From: Madurella fahalii
Lineage: Eukaryota > Ascomycota > Sordariomycetes > Sordariales
DNA: 64,000 nt
NCBI GenBank assembly: GCA_029876055.1
Contig: CM056877.1
Span: 744,001 to 808,000, forward strand
Reading direction: 5' to 3'
Shown piece by piece: positions 21,073 through 33,824 of the stretch. Below the pieces are notes generated by a model, which was given only the letters and a program-made list of their open reading frames with translations, made no database searches and was not told where the DNA came from. The stretch's first letter is position 1. Each line of letters opens with the position of its first letter. Made by a program: the position numbers and the translations under genes.

Positions 21073-24000
21073 GCTGGGGAATTTAATTAGATTTTTTTAT
21101 GGAGCCACGATTCCATGACCCTAAAAAAAAAAGCGACAAGGGAGACAACGCGACCCTGGGCCGGGTTTCCTGCGTGGACTGACACCTGCCTGTTGTTGGT
21201 GTGGCTGCTCTTTTCTCAAATTCAAACGATACGCAGCGCGGTGCACTACACACCGAGGTACTTTGGTACCTAGATTAGCGGGCCTGTGCGAGGTGCAAGC
21301 AATGCGCGCTTCGCTGAGTGACATAGGCCGGCTTCGATTGCGGCGCTGTCCCTTCCCGGTAACTTTCCCCGTCGCCATCTCAACCCAGGCCTGTCCCCCC
21401 TGCCCTAAGTAACCTAACCGGTGGGAGACCGGTTCAATGTGGCCCTGGTCCGCGACCGCACATGCACGATCCCTGACTCCCTGGGCTCCAGCGCCTCTGA
21501 TCCCAGATGCGTATTGTCCACTACACCTCGCATTTGTGCGACCAAAGCTTGACGGGACTTAATTCACCACTCTTTTTTTTTTTCTCCCTTGGGCAGGCCA
21601 GCTGCTCCTGGCTACGATACGCAGATGTGCCCTCTAACGGTTGGTCGGACCAACAGGCTGATTCAACTCCCCCCTTGCCAGGATTGGCGAATATGGAAAA
21701 TGAAGTGGGCCTCGAACCCGGGGGGCGGCAGAGGCATGAATTAACGATATGGGAAGAGGGAGGGTTGACATGCACGCCAGACGTCCTCTCAGGCCGCCAC
21801 GGCTCCCGGGAGGGTGTGGACAACGTGCTTGCGCAGAGTAATGGCCAATTCGCGATTTCCGTAGATCCAAGAGCCGATCTGTGTGATTGATGAATGTCGC
21901 CTATCTCTTTTGTCATTCCCCCTTGCCTGCTACATCTTGGAGCCGACACGGGCAGAAGCGAGCGAGGGCAAAGTGGAAGCAGGAGTGGGTCATTTGGCGG
22001 ATCCTGGAGATGGCGGCCGGGACCAGAATGGATAAACGGAATGGCCCGTGCTTTGTGAACACAGCCACATCCAAAGATCCCCACTGATGAACAGGTCTAT
22101 GCTCGATGGATAGGGTGGAAGGTACGCAGATATCGAACACCCCGATATCGTCGTTACGGGCTCAGCTAGACGCCCAGTCCCCTTTATTCGGCTTCAGCTC
22201 CTGCAGAAATCTGAGGCGCAGACCCGCGGTGGTTGGGAAGCCTTTTCCGGAAGAGCCTGCGGTTCTGAGACAAAGGTACGGGATACACGGCAACAGCGGT
22301 CAACAAGCGCACGGTTTGCAACGAGTTTTGTCACCTACATGTTTCTATCGTCCCTGACTGGCGTATCGGCTATAAGCCTCGGTGCCCAAAGCAGCGACAA
22401 GCTGCATCTCTCCTGCCTCGTACCTGAGTATCCCTCTTTTACGGGGCAACCGGATTGTACCCAAGGGAACAACCCCCTTCTCGACCTTTGTTAGCCTCTA
22501 GGGGCCCCGTAAGATGGGACGCAGTGATTCGTATCCGTCCGAATCAGGCGACTGCGAGATTTCGTACAACTGTCCGCCGCTGCTATGAGTTTTCTACGAG
22601 GTGGGCCATTCCAGGGGCCTCGGCGAGAGCGAGAAAGCGTTCATCCTTTCTTCTACCCGGCCAACTCGGTCGGCCATCGAAGCATAACCCAAGCTACATC
22701 CGTCCAGCTCTATCACAGCAACATTTATTGTGCATAATAGCTTCATCTCCTGCCTCCGGAACAACCATGCGCTAAGCACTAAGAAAACGAAGAGCCGAGC
22801 AGTAACGACCCAACCAGCAAGACGAAGAAGCGGCCAGAAGATCCCGAAGAGTCTGTCAAGTGCCGCGCGGACCAGGCTAACATCCAAGGATTAGACGACT
22901 ACAAGCGCCAGCCTGCTGGCCAGGCGCCATCTAGTATCACCTGATCCCTGCCGGACTGACTACTTGCTGCCAGCCGCGATGGAAGATTCACAAATGCACC
23001 GAAGACTGTCCTAGGAGATGGCAGAGTGTTCCTCGTCCCCACTCCACGACCCGTTTATCCCAGATGAGACAGGACTATATGCAGCATGTGGCCGGCAGAA
23101 AGCCCTGATCTGCCCTGCTTCTTTGCTCATCGCTGTCCAGCATGGCTGCGCCCGGTCGTGTGCCCAGACCTCCTTATCGCCGGGAGCCCAAATGGTGTCC
23201 AACCTCGGCCTCTGAACTCTGATCCGACCGCCGTATGCTCGTCGTCGCTCTGCTACCTCTGGCTCGGACTGGATGAAGCCTGACACCTGCTACCAAGGGC
23301 ATCGCGGTCACTGGAATCCTTCTATCCAAACTTCACGTGCAACCTGGCCGGCCTTCACTCGGTCCTGATCTTGACAACCTGGGTGTCTAACCTGGCTGCG
23401 CCTCTGTTCTACATAGGCATGTACTTGGGTACACATCTGCTCCGGCTGTCTCTGGCCCCCAGGTATGCAGCGTGATGGCTGCAGCGGCGGCGCCACGATA
23501 CGATAGATATTATCCGCCCCTGGGCCGCATCTTGGGCGGCCATTTACCCTCCATGCCCCTGGGCCTGATGCGAGTGTTCTGGACGCCTCCTTGGCTTTGT
23601 CGTTCCTCCTCATCCATTCCCATCCCCCCAACCCCCCTCCCCCTTTTCTCAATCTTGCCGCGCGTAATTGAAGGGTCCAGGAACAGAGCGGTGGCTGAAT
23701 TGCCTGCATTTCCCACATCTCTTCGTCCTGGGTGACGGGAAGCACTTTGATGGACCGGAGTACTATGGTAGCAATTCCTGTTATTTCGGCCATGTGGGCA
23801 GGGGTCTCGGCCAAATTGCTGGGTTTTTGGCTGATTTCAATGTGGCAGTTTAGGCTTTACTGGCCGCCCTGCCCTCGCGTCTGGCTACCTGGTGATACCC
23901 TGGACTCTGAGCCGCGCCAAGGCGCGCTTCAACGTCTGCTTTCTGTCTCGTGCATATGCGCCGGAATTCGAGAATCGGAAGGCGATGTAGGAAGGCGATG

Positions 24001-25281
24001 TAGGAAGTGCTCTATTATGCTAGGCCGAAAATGCAACATTGTTTCTACTACCTGGAAACCCTGTTCGGAGCTTCGTGTGGCAAGAGAGATCCAGAGGACA
24101 GATGTCGATTCAAGGACCGCTCTCCCAGGTTGTCTCGACAGATGCACAGGGGAACGGTAGCGATGTGGGGGCCTAGATCCAATCGGTCCGGCTTCACGGC
24201 CCGGTAAGGCAGAACCGACCGGAAGCGCCAAGCTTCTCTCCCGAAGCAGTCAAATCGGCTCGCCGTCATTCGCCGTGATATGACGGTCATGAATCTCTTC
24301 GGTGGCTAGTTAGGCCCTGTGTGGTGGCATCAACGTCTACGTGTCTACTTGACAGCAACATAAACGCGGATGACTTGTTTCGGGTTTCAACGGATCGCTT
24401 TTGGAACACCGAGACCCCGCAATCGTGTTTTCCGTCGGTCGAGGGTGTCTGGCCGGCCGTTGATAGGGTAGTTGAGGCGCTCCTCGCCACCACGTCTCTT
24501 GTTGCAAGAACCAGGTGTATGCAACAATGGATGGTCTTCAACCTCTTTCATGTCTTCCGCCCTGCTCAATATTGATTGCGCTCTGCCGATTTTTTGTTTT
24601 TAGAGAACAATGGTTTGTTGCAAGCCCTTGACACCTTTCCGCTGTTGACCCTTGGCGGTCGCGGTTCCGTAGCAGTGTACACTTTCCTCGCAAATCTCAT
24701 GGTCAGGCATAGTACCCAGACGTAAAGCACAACATCATGCAGTCGCGCACGTATGTGCCCGGAATTGATGCTTCTGAGTGACATGGGGGGATCCGTTGAA
24801 TCCTAGCCTGGCACATCTCTCGACACTGTGTTAGGGACCGGGTTTAGAACGAGTCGAAGCCAGGCGTCGCGCTCCGCAAGTCATCTTGAGAGATAGGTCG
24901 AGCCAACCTGGATGGCAAGTCGGCGAAGTCTTGGATGACAAAGCAACGGCAAGTACCGATGGCCGGATAGTTTTATACTCGGGTGGAAGCTGAGCTTTAT
25001 TGACCAATAGGACGGTATTATACCCACCACTATGGTGGGGCAGCCGCGACTATGAAGCATGACGCCATGCTCTCAGTCCCCCAAATCTCGACGTATTCTG
25101 GTGACACAAACTGCCACAATGGTTAGTTCGAGAGCGCTCCCGCGCCTTTGATATATAGCGTCTTTCATGTGATCCCAGAAAACCCGGCACGCTGGCGGGC
25201 ATCTTGTGGACGACTTCCGCGGCTCCGTCTCGGGACGCTGCGACGCTAGCAAAGGCTGCAGAGCGGCCAACATCCGACGTG
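21073..25281. other. 4.2-kb gene desert
   Basis: None of the frames (longest about 187 codons, 22,084-21,521) begins with a credible fungal N-terminus or shows a domain. The right part is the upstream region of the divergent Zn2Cys6 gene on one side and of MIX23 on the other. A T-run lies at about 21,571-21,582. No repeat ends, tRNA or transposase signal was found. A fast-evolving or non-coding transcript could hide here. Confidence 0.45.
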
Positions 25282-25939
25282 ATGACACAGTCATCCGCTC
25301 TGCCACCTCTCACCCCTCAATTCTGTTTCTCGACGACTTCTCTTCGTGGTATGTATCGTCTCCCAGATACGGCATCTCGATCAACGTCGCTGTTTGGCTG
25401 ACTGTGTCGTAGATTTCCTGCGAATATCGCGGAGCTCGGTCGACGACACCATAACCCAGAACCTGAATGCTCTAGCGACGCCGGCGAGGGCAGGGTTTGA
25501 CCCGACCTCGACGTCGCGCCTTAGTGCGCGGTCCTCCACGAACCAGATCGATGCAGAGTCGTGCGAGGCGTTCAAGGACAGGGTTCTCTTCCCATCGTGG
25601 CAGGCCCGCTCAGACGTCTTGAGCTACTGCTCGTTAGTTGCTACAAGCCCTGACCCAGATGACCCGGAGATGGCGCTGAGAGAGGCCGAGAAGGAGAGAG
25701 ACGGGGAGCGGGTTGTCAACGAGCGGCTTGACCCGTATTCGGCACGGTTCTTCCCGCGCGAAGCCCGCACCGAGCAGCTAGCCATGATTGTCCGGCAGGA
25801 GATGGGGGTAGAAAACATAGTTAGGGCTAGGACTTGGGACATCGTTCGGCAGAGATGCGGCGACTCTGCTCATACCCCTTGGCAAGATGCGCTGGCAGAA
25901 TGGAGAAAGTCCAGAGAGCCATCTAAAGTGAGCCGGTGA
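25282..25939 (+). CDS. MIX23/Cid2-family mitochondrial intermembrane-space protein
   Basis: Two exons, 25,282-25,348 and 25,413-25,939, give 197 residues. The 64-bp intron splits the Asp codon in SLRDFLRISRSSVDDTI, which restores the conserved family start: FCFSTTSLRDFL...DDTITQNLNAL. Then comes ESCEAFKDRVLFPSWQAR...VLSYC. The conserved cysteines are at 15, 73 and 95. The family was first called caffeine-induced death protein 2 in fission yeast; its animal and yeast members (CCDC58/MIX23) sit in the mitochondrial intermembrane space and assist protein import. The C-terminal half (DERLDPYSARFFPREARTEQ to about 170) is a fungal extension. It lies 0.7 kb upstream of NAA15 on the same strand. Confidence 0.75.
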
Positions 25940-26652
25940 GGACAGGAACGGAAACGCGCACGCATGTACATGTACTACTACCGGTCTGTGACACCTGTAA
26001 ATCTAGGCGTGATTAATGAACGGAAACCGCCCTAATGGCTCACCCTTACGCCTAGGCCCGTTGGGTACCGTGCCCGGGATCCATTCTGACTTCTCGGCGC
26101 TGTCGACAGCCCTCGAGATAAACCGTGGTATTCGCATACTTATAGTGTCCCCGTTGCCAAGGACGGGAGCTTGCACGGGGTCGCTCCCGAGAGGCCCGAG
26201 TCCCGGCCACTCGTGGTGGGGCCCAGCATCTCTTGTCCCGCCAAGCCCTGAAATCCAATCCCGCTCCCGCAATCTGCGAAAGTGCAACACTGACCATCGA
26301 TAGGACGACCACTCTCGAACGCCGCCGCAAACGCTGCCTGATCCACCGCGAGCAAGCCGGTTGTTGAGCTAGGGTTGGGTCTTGCAAGCGTCCAGCAACG
26401 TACCGCATCTACGTTGCGCACTTGTGGCACTATCGTCAAGCTTGAGCCGCCACAACCATCGTCCCGCACCCAACCACTACCCTCAGCATCTGACCTTCAA
26501 AACACTGCCCTTCTGCCGCGCAGCGAAAAGACGCTCAGTATACGCACGGACCTAGTCGCGATTTTGAACACTCTCCTGCCTCCCAATCGCCCTCTTGCTT
26601 TCAGCATCAGCTTGGTCACTCCCACCCTCACAGCCCCGCAATCCGATCCCCG
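25940..26652. other. Promoter and leader of NAA15
   Basis: No gene is seen. The last 200 bases are C/T-rich with several CCCTC and CCAACC stretches, typical of a fungal 5' leader. Confidence 0.5.
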
Positions 26653-29025
26653 ATGCCGCAAACGCTCAGTACGAGAGAGGCCAACCTCTTTCGTACCGTC
26701 ATCCGCCACTATGAAGACAAGCAATACAAGCGCGGCCTAAAGGCTGCCGAGCAGATCCTTAAGAAGAACCCCAAGCATGGCGACACAATGTCGATGAAGG
26801 CCCTGATCCTCAATGCCCAGGGCAAGACCGAGGAGGCATTTGCCTTAGCCAAGGAGGCCTTGACGATCGACATGAAGTCGTACATTTGCTGGCACGTCTA
26901 CGGGATCCTCTACCGCACCAACAAGAACTTTGACGAAGCCATCAAGGCCTACAAGTTCGCCCTGAAGCTCGAGCCCGACTCGCACCAGATCCAGCGTGAC
27001 CTGGCAATCCTGCAGGTTCAGATGCGCGACTACCAGGGGTACATCCAGAGCAGATTCGTAATGCTCAAGGCGAGACCCCATGTGCGCCAGAATTGGACCG
27101 CCCTCGCGATTGCTTATCAACTCGACGGCAATCTCCAGCAGGCTGAGAACATCCTGGCCACGTACGAAAAGTCCATCACTACCACGCCCCTGAAGACCGA
27201 CTCTGAAAACTCGGAAGCGCTCCTATACAAGAACTCGATTATTGCTGAGATGGGCGAGACTGAGCGAGCACTGGAGCACCTCGAGACCGACTGCAAGAAC
27301 TGCCTCGACCGCCTGGCTGTCATGGAACTGAGGGCGCGCTACCTCGCACAACTTGGCCGGAAGGCGGATGCCGCAAAGGCGTACCGGGCTTTGTTGGATC
27401 GAAATTCCGAACACCCGGACTACTACAAGGGTTTGGTTGAGGCCCTGGGGATCCCCGCAGATGACGAGGCTGCCATGAAGGCTATCTACGACGAGTACGC
27501 CGCTAAATACCCTCGCAGTGATGCTGCGAAGCGTCTTCCGCTGGACTTCTTGACCGGTAGGCGCACCCAACATTGCCGTTCTGACCCAAACTGCTACTGA
27601 CCGAGATCCCTAGGCGATGGCTTCCGCGCGGCTAGCAAGGCGTACTTGACCCTCATGTTCGACAAGGGCGTGCCCTCCACATTTGCCAACTTGAAGCACC
27701 TGTACTCGGACCCGTTCAAGAAGGATGCTTTGCCGGTTCTGGCCGAGGAGTATCTTGGGGAGCACAGCAGTAGCACAGAGGGTGAGGATGAGGCGAACGG
27801 CGATAGCTCTAAAGGCAAGGGAGCAGCTCTCTACTTCTTGGCACAACATTACAACTACCACATGTCCCGTGACCTCGCACGCGCCACCGAGTTTGTTGAG
27901 AAGGCGATCGAGCTCGACCCTAAGAACGTCGATTTTCACATGACCAAGGCCAGGATACTCAAACACCAAGGCGAGACGGACAAGGCTGCGGCGGTAATGG
28001 ATCACGCTCGCTCGCTCGACACCAAGGACCGTTACATCAACTCCAAGGCTGCCAAATACCAGCTACGGAACAACGAGAATGAAAAGGCGTTGGCGACCAT
28101 GGGTCTCTTTACAAGGGCGGAGACGGTTGGCGGCCCTCTGGCAGATCTCACTGATATGCAGTGCATTTGGTTTCTGACCGAGGACGGCGAGGCATGGCAG
28201 CGGCGGGGCAATGTCGGCCTAGCACTCAAACGCTATCATACCGTGTTCAACATTTTCGATATCTGGCAAGAGGACCAGTTTGACTTTCACAGTTTCTCGC
28301 TCCGGAAGGGCCAGATTCGCGCCTACGTCGACATGGTACGCTGGGAGGACCGGCTGCGGGAGCACCCCTTCTACTCCCGGGCGGCCTTGGACGCTGTCAA
28401 CCTGTACCTGTCCATGCACGACAAGCCTCAAGGCGCTAACGGCGCTAATGGCGTTGAGGGGAAGTCTGTGAATGGCGAGGATGCCGCCGAACGGAAGAAG
28501 GCGGCCAAGAAGGCCAAAAAGGAGGCGCAAAAGGCCGAACGGGAAGCAGCGGAAAAGCTTGCTAAACAGGATCCCAACAAGGCCGGCGCCCAGAAGGGCA
28601 AGGATGGCGAGGAATTGAAGAAGAAGGATGATGACCCTAACGGGGCGAAGCTGGCCGCAACCACGGATCCGCTCGGCGACGCCATGAAATTTCTGGGGCC
28701 CCTGCTCCAGTTTAGCCCGAAGAACATAGAGGGCCAGATCGCCGGCTTCGAGGTTTACATTCGCAGAAGTGAGTTGACCGACTCGCGATCAAAACGCTGG
28801 CATGACCCTGTGTGACTGACGATGGCTCTCATTTTAATTTTTCTAGACAAATACCTCCTGGCCCTCCGCTGCCTGAAGGCGGCGCTTGCTCTTGACAAGG
28901 ATCACGCCAAGGTCCAGGAACAGGCCGCCAGATTGCAGAAGGCCGTCGGTGGCATTGTGGATTCGCTCGCACCCAAGCTGCAAGAGGTCATCAGACCGGA
29001 ACTCGCTGCCGTCTCGACGACTTAG
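26653..29025 (+). CDS. NAA15: NatA N-terminal acetyltransferase auxiliary (ribosome-binding) subunit
   Basis: Three exons, 26,653-27,556, 27,614-28,768 and 28,847-29,025, give 745 residues. It begins with the conserved LSTREANLFRTVIRHYEDKQYKRGLKAAEQIL and continues through tandem TPR helices (YICWHVYGILYRTNKNFDEAIKAY, QRDLAILQVQMRDYQGY, ENSEALLYKNSIIAEMGE, HFMAK-type helices further on). At about residues 590-650 there is a charged Lys/Glu/Ala insert (ERKKAAKKAKKEAQKAE), also typical of the family, then a final TPR-like helix pair. NAA15 wraps the catalytic subunit NAA10 and docks NatA at the ribosomal exit tunnel to acetylate nascent N-termini. The call is strong. It converges with the aminotransferase gene. 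Confidence 0.95.
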
Positions 29026-29466
29026 ACGGTTCCGAGCCATGAGAGAAATAGCTACAGTGGGTTTATCATAAGGATTAGGAAGCATAAGCGCTACGCCCCT
29101 GGAAACCGTGAGTCAGGCTGCTGGTTAGACAAAGGCGGCGTTGTACGAAGAGTGCAGTTATGTAGACAGGCAGCATGGATGGATGGTGTTTGCTTACACG
29201 GAAAAGCTGTTCTGTTTCCTCCCTTTGCTAGCCATTGGCAATTGCACGGTGATGAGTTGCCGCCTACATATCTATGAGGCGCCTTCTGGGTTTCACTACG
29301 ATCGGGATGACGAGAGGATGCGGTTGACCCTTTGGAGTAAGGCTGGAAATATACAAGATTGATCTATTTCCAAAATAGGCTAGGTTAAAAACAGACTAGA
29401 GAAAGTACATTGCTTTTGAGGGGGGGAAACATGTCAAGCTTTGGTATCGCAGATCCAAAGACGAAG
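29026..29466. other. Convergent 3' spacer
   Basis: Contains only the 3' ends of NAA15 and the aminotransferase gene; no coding signal. Confidence 0.5.
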
Positions 29467-31061
29467 CTACTGCACTTCCCGCACCACGGTATCCACTGCC
29501 TTGGCGAAGTAGTCAACATTCCCTGTGTTCAGACCAGCCATGCTGATCCGGCCGTTTTTGGTCATGTAGACGTGGAAATCGGACCGGAGTTTGAGGACCT
29601 GGGCCTCGCTCAGGCCCGTGAAGCTGAACATGCCGATCTGATCAGTGATGTGATTCCACTGGCCGGGCGTCCCGAGCTCTTCTAGCTTGGACCGCAGCGC
29701 CTTGCGCATGGCGATGATGCGGCCCGACATGGTCTGGAGGTTGTCCTGCCACTCGGCGAAGAGGGCTGCGTCGTTGAGGATGATAGACGCGATGCGGGCG
29801 CCGTAGATGGGCGGGTTGCTGATCTCGGAGCGCTGCAGGATGGCGAGCTGCGAGGCCACGCGTGTCGTGATGCCGGTCGCGTCGGACGACGGCGCCGCCA
29901 CAAAGTGAAAGCACCCGGCGCGCTGGCCGTAGAGGCCGAAGTTCTTGGCGAACGACTGCGCAATCACCAGCTCGAACCCCTGCTCGACAAAGAGGCGGAT
30001 CGCGCCGGCGTCGCGGACCAGGTCGCCCGAGGCGAAGCCTTGGTAGGCCGTGTCGAAGAAGGGGAAGTGATTCTTCTCCCTCATCAGCGCGGCAATGTCC
30101 CGCCACTGCTCCGGGGTGGGGTCGACGCCCGTCGGGTTGTGGGCACAGGCGTGCAGGAGGATGATGCTGCCATTGGGGGCATCGGCCAGCGCCCGCTTCA
30201 TCCCGTCGATATCCAGGCCCTTGGTCTCCTTGTGGAAATAGGGGTAGGTCGTGATCGGCAGGCCGACGTTGGTGAAGATCTGGTGGTGGTTCGCCCACGT
30301 CGGGTTGCTGACGTAGACTGTGCGATTCGCGCCATTGATCTTGTAGAATTTGGCCAGAAAGAGAGCGCCTAGGTGCACGGCGCCGGTTCCAGAGATGGTC
30401 TGCACCGAAGCTACACGCTTCTCTGAGAGGGCGGGTGCCGAGTTCCCCAACAGGAGTTCGGCGGCTTTGCTAGTGAGCGACGCAAGACCGGTGATAGGAA
30501 GGTACTCGTGGTTTGCTTCGGGGTCGTTGCGCAGAATCTCGTCCGCCTGAGGGTTCCGGATATTAGCGAACCAGCTTCGCAGGTTTTGTGCGGGGGAGGG
30601 GTTGGGGATGGCGGGGTGCGAGAAAAAGCTGGGGGAGGGGCTCAGATAGTTTAGGGGGAGCTTTCAGCGCTGGGGTGTGGGATGGGACGGTTCGAGATTC
30701 AAGGGTTGCCCACCTTCTTGACCACTGGCAGAACCCACGGCTTCGCGTTGTCGTCCCGATACGCACCAATTCCCTACGACAAAACGGGGTCAGCACAGTC
30801 TTGGGGAGGCAGGACAAGCAAGTGTGGGATGGACAAGGAGCTGCCACGCACCAAATCAACCTTGTTGGGGCTCGAGTCGGCCTTGTATGCCCTCATCAGC
30901 CCAAAGAGGGGGTCCTCAGGGGCCTGAGGGACCACCTCAGCGGGGAAACTTGTTATTGATGGCGGCGCCATGTGGTTTGCGATGCTCTGAAGTCGGGAGA
31001 GAGGGGCGGAACTGGAGGATGGTGAGGAGAATGCGGTGCGACGAGGTGAATTTGACGCCAT
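29467..31061 (-). CDS. Aspartate aminotransferase (cytosolic type, with N-terminal extension)
   Basis: Exons on the minus strand: 31,061-30,852, 30,773-30,714 and 30,546-29,467, giving 449 residues. The middle exon is just 20 codons (GIGAYRDDNAKPWVLPVVKK). The core carries NPTWANHH, HACAHNPTGVDPTPEQW, FFDTAYQGFASG and the PLP lysine in SFAKNFGLYGQRAG at about residue 285, then GMFSFTGL and MAGLN near the end. It interconverts aspartate plus 2-oxoglutarate with oxaloacetate plus glutamate. Residues 31 onward (MAPPSITSFPAEVVPQAP) look like the mature start of cytosolic enzymes. The first 30 residues (MASNSPRRTAFSSPSSS...) are Ser/Arg-rich without acidic residues, as in mitochondrial presequences, so two start sites could give two locations. 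No PTS1 is present (ends VVREVQ). Confidence 0.93.
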
Positions 31062-32760
31062 TTTTAATGCCTGCTTCGCAGTTGGTTCCGGTCTCGTTTC
31101 TTGTCCCCCTGCACTGCGACAATACTACAAGTCCCGCGGCAGAACCGGTGGTACAGCCCGTAGTCCCGTAGTTTGACAGCGCCGACAGCGGACTGCTTGG
31201 TCCCTTGTAGCGATTCGATGCCGCCTATAGCCGCCTCTCTTCCTTCAGTCTGATCGGGCACGGGGCGGCGAATAGCAGGCCCCAGAACGAAGAGCCACAG
31301 CGCGATTCATGCAAGATGGTCGTTCGATTTCGCGGTGCAAATCAGGCACTATCGAGCCAAGGCATATACAGTTAAGTGACGTTGGCGCAGAGCTGAAGCA
31401 AGGATGGGATGATGGAATAACAATGGGATACTTGGGAAAGAAGGGAAATAGCTGGCTTTCTAGCAAGACAAGCAAGCAGGGAGCTCAAGTTTGTATGTAC
31501 CCCATAGAGCAGTGGCTATGAGCCAGTCCGCAACCGTCAGGGTGCATGTGAAGCCGGGCGTCGACCGAGTCACGCCGAGGCAACTTTTACTGGGAGCCAA
31601 AACGCCCTGAACTCTTGGATTACCAGACCACGCCCGGGGTAATTGCGGTTGTGGAACGTTCGACGGAGACGATCTGCTCCAACACAGCCTTGGGAAACCA
31701 ACACTTGCATGTTCCATGTGTTCCACCGGCCCCAATAGAACCTCATGTGATTACCTGATGACAGCACCACGAGACGCGCGAAACTTTTGCTCCTCCAACA
31801 CTGAACCACATACATTGCCTAGGAAGGCCTAGCAGCCTGGTCACCGGAGCTCAATGCCTTCCCGGATAGGTATAGCTTTACATAACCAGAACTCAAATCC
31901 TCTTGTCTTGATCCACAGCTCGACCGGCCGGCGCTGCCCAATGCAAGGTGCAGGATGCGGAGAGCACGGAGCCGGGGCCGACTTCTGAGACCGCAAAGAG
32001 ATCCGACAGAACGAAGTGGAAGCAGCTCATCAGAAAAAATGGACTCAGTTCACTTTGCTTGATGGCATCAACCGTTGACGGCAGCTTCGGAGGCCGAGGT
32101 CATTGACCGTTAAGCAAAATGATGCAGCTGGCTTTAATTGACTTTACCCGGCTATTTGAGCCGGGTATACGTTACGTTAGCATGCGACTCTCAGCTGGTT
32201 CTGCTTCGGAGGGATCGTAAAACCCTGGACCGGCTCCCTGGTATCCTGTGTACGACTCTGAATGGAAGGTGCCTCCTATTGGTGCGCATTCGCAAAACTT
32301 GCCGCTAGGGGCTCGCCGGAGCACGCAACAGACTCACCCGGCACTTTATCTGAGTGAGTTTGAGTGGGCCCTCAAGGTGTTCCAGAAGCAGAGCAGGTCG
32401 CGAGGAGTGTAAACTCGCAGCGCCACAACTAGCTTTGGTATTCCAGTGCGCTTCAAGTGCGGCGGAAGCTGAGTAGTGTTGAGGCGGCCAATCAAAGCTG
32501 AGTTGGTCCGGGCTTTCCGCCTTGTCAATCAATCAGTGCATGCAACCGACACCTACCGACAGGGGAGATTTTCTGCCGGGCGGACAAGATTTCAGCAACA
32601 TCTCTGCGCAGCAATCTCGTCCGGATCAAGCCCCTCACCAACGAACCATTCGTAACGATTCACAACGCTCCCATACCCGAGATCTCACCGACGAAATATA
32701 CCAAACTCTTGCATCGGTTCTGTACAATCACCCCCAGCACCGAAAGAAAGAAGCACAAAT
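31062..32760. other. Divergent promoter region, aspartate aminotransferase / RRP1
   Basis: 1.7 kb between two divergently transcribed genes. No reading frame here has domain features. Confidence 0.5.
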
Positions 32761-33824
32761 ATGGCATCCCAAGAGAGGAGTATGCCTTTCATAAAGAACC
32801 TCGCCTCGAGCGGTCCGTGTGCCCCTCCTCCCTCCCTTTAGAGCTTCGATATATGTATATATATACATATATATATATATATATACAGGGAAAAAACAGG
32901 AGAAATAGAATTAACTAACGCGCATCCACCTCTAACCCCGAAACAGACCGCAAAATCCGCACCTCGGCCCTCGCCTCCCTCCACACCTTCCTCTCGGCGC
33001 GGCAGGTCGCCTCGGCCCTCACGCCGCTCGACGTGCTCAAGCTGTGGAAGGGCCTCTTCTACGCGCTGTGGATGTGCGACCGGCCGCTGCCGCAGCAGGC
33101 GCTGTGCGCCGAGCTGGCCGATCTCATCTACGTGCTTCCCACCTCCGAGGGCGGCCACGGCACCGCCACGGAGGAGGAGGCGGCGGCAGCGGCAGCGACA
33201 GCGGCGGTGGTGACGACGTGGCTGCGGGGGTTCTGGGCCACCATGGCGCGCGAGTGGACGGGCATCGACGTGCTGCGCATGGACAAGTTCTTGCTGCTAG
33301 TCAGGCGGGTGGTGGGCGCCGCGTTCAAGTGGATGAGGAAGGAGGATGGCAGGCAAGGTGCGGGGGGAGGGAAAGGGGAAGGGAAAGACCGGTGGGATGG
33401 GAAGAAGGTGGATGCGGTGCTGGGGTTGCTAGGGGAGTGGCCGTTTGCGCTCGATGACGAGGCGCGGATAGAGCTGCACCTGCAGCAACAGCCGCAGGGC
33501 GCGGAGCGGGATGCGCTAATACCGCAGACGATACCGGTGGGGTTGAGGTTGCATGTATTGGATGTTTGGGTTGACGAGGCGGAGAAGGTGGGGTTGTTGG
33601 AGGACGGCGATGAGGAAGCGGCTAAGATCGTTCAGAGAATCTCGGACCTAGTGGATGCGCTTGAGCAGGCGACGACAAGGCCGGCTGTGCGCATCAGGTC
33701 GAAGGATTCGCTCTCTGACGAGCGTCTTCCGGGGAACAAGAAACCCCACAATGGCACACGGGAAGATCAGGACATGGAAGACGGCCTCGGGGATGGTGGG
33801 AGTTGGGACGGCTTCGAAGATTAG
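32761..33824 (+). CDS. RRP1: Ribosomal RNA processing protein 1 (Nop52 family)
   Basis: Two exons, 32,761-32,812 and 32,947-33,824, give 309 residues. The N-terminus (MPFIKNLASS-DRKIRTSALASLHTFLS) and LDVLKLWKGLFYALWMCDRP, then a HEAT-like helical stretch ending FWATMAREWTGIDVLRMDKFLLLVRRV, match the Nop52/Rrp1 family of nucleolar factors needed for 27S pre-rRNA processing and 60S subunit assembly. An Ala/Glu-rich insert (TEEEAAAAAATAAV) and a Gly/Lys-rich insert (about residues 150-165) are low-complexity. The intron contains an AT microsatellite. It converges with the sphingoid-base kinase gene 337 bp away. The identification is firm. Confidence 0.92.
32849..32885. repeat. AT-dinucleotide microsatellite inside the RRP1 intron
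   Basis: An imperfect (AT)n tract interrupted by one G and one C, followed at once by ACAG (AG at 32,887-32,888). This makes a polypyrimidine-poor decoy 3' splice site 58 bases before the acceptor that keeps the RRP1 frame. Confidence 0.85.

Noticed and set aside
21700..21760. GGGTTCGAGGCCC on the minus strand as a tRNA T arm
   Set aside because: No matching acceptor or anticodon arm upstream, and no Pol III terminator.
30774..31061. Reading the first aminotransferase exon as a separate 95-residue gene
   Set aside because: It splices in phase at GTGCGT to the conserved GIGAYRDD exon.
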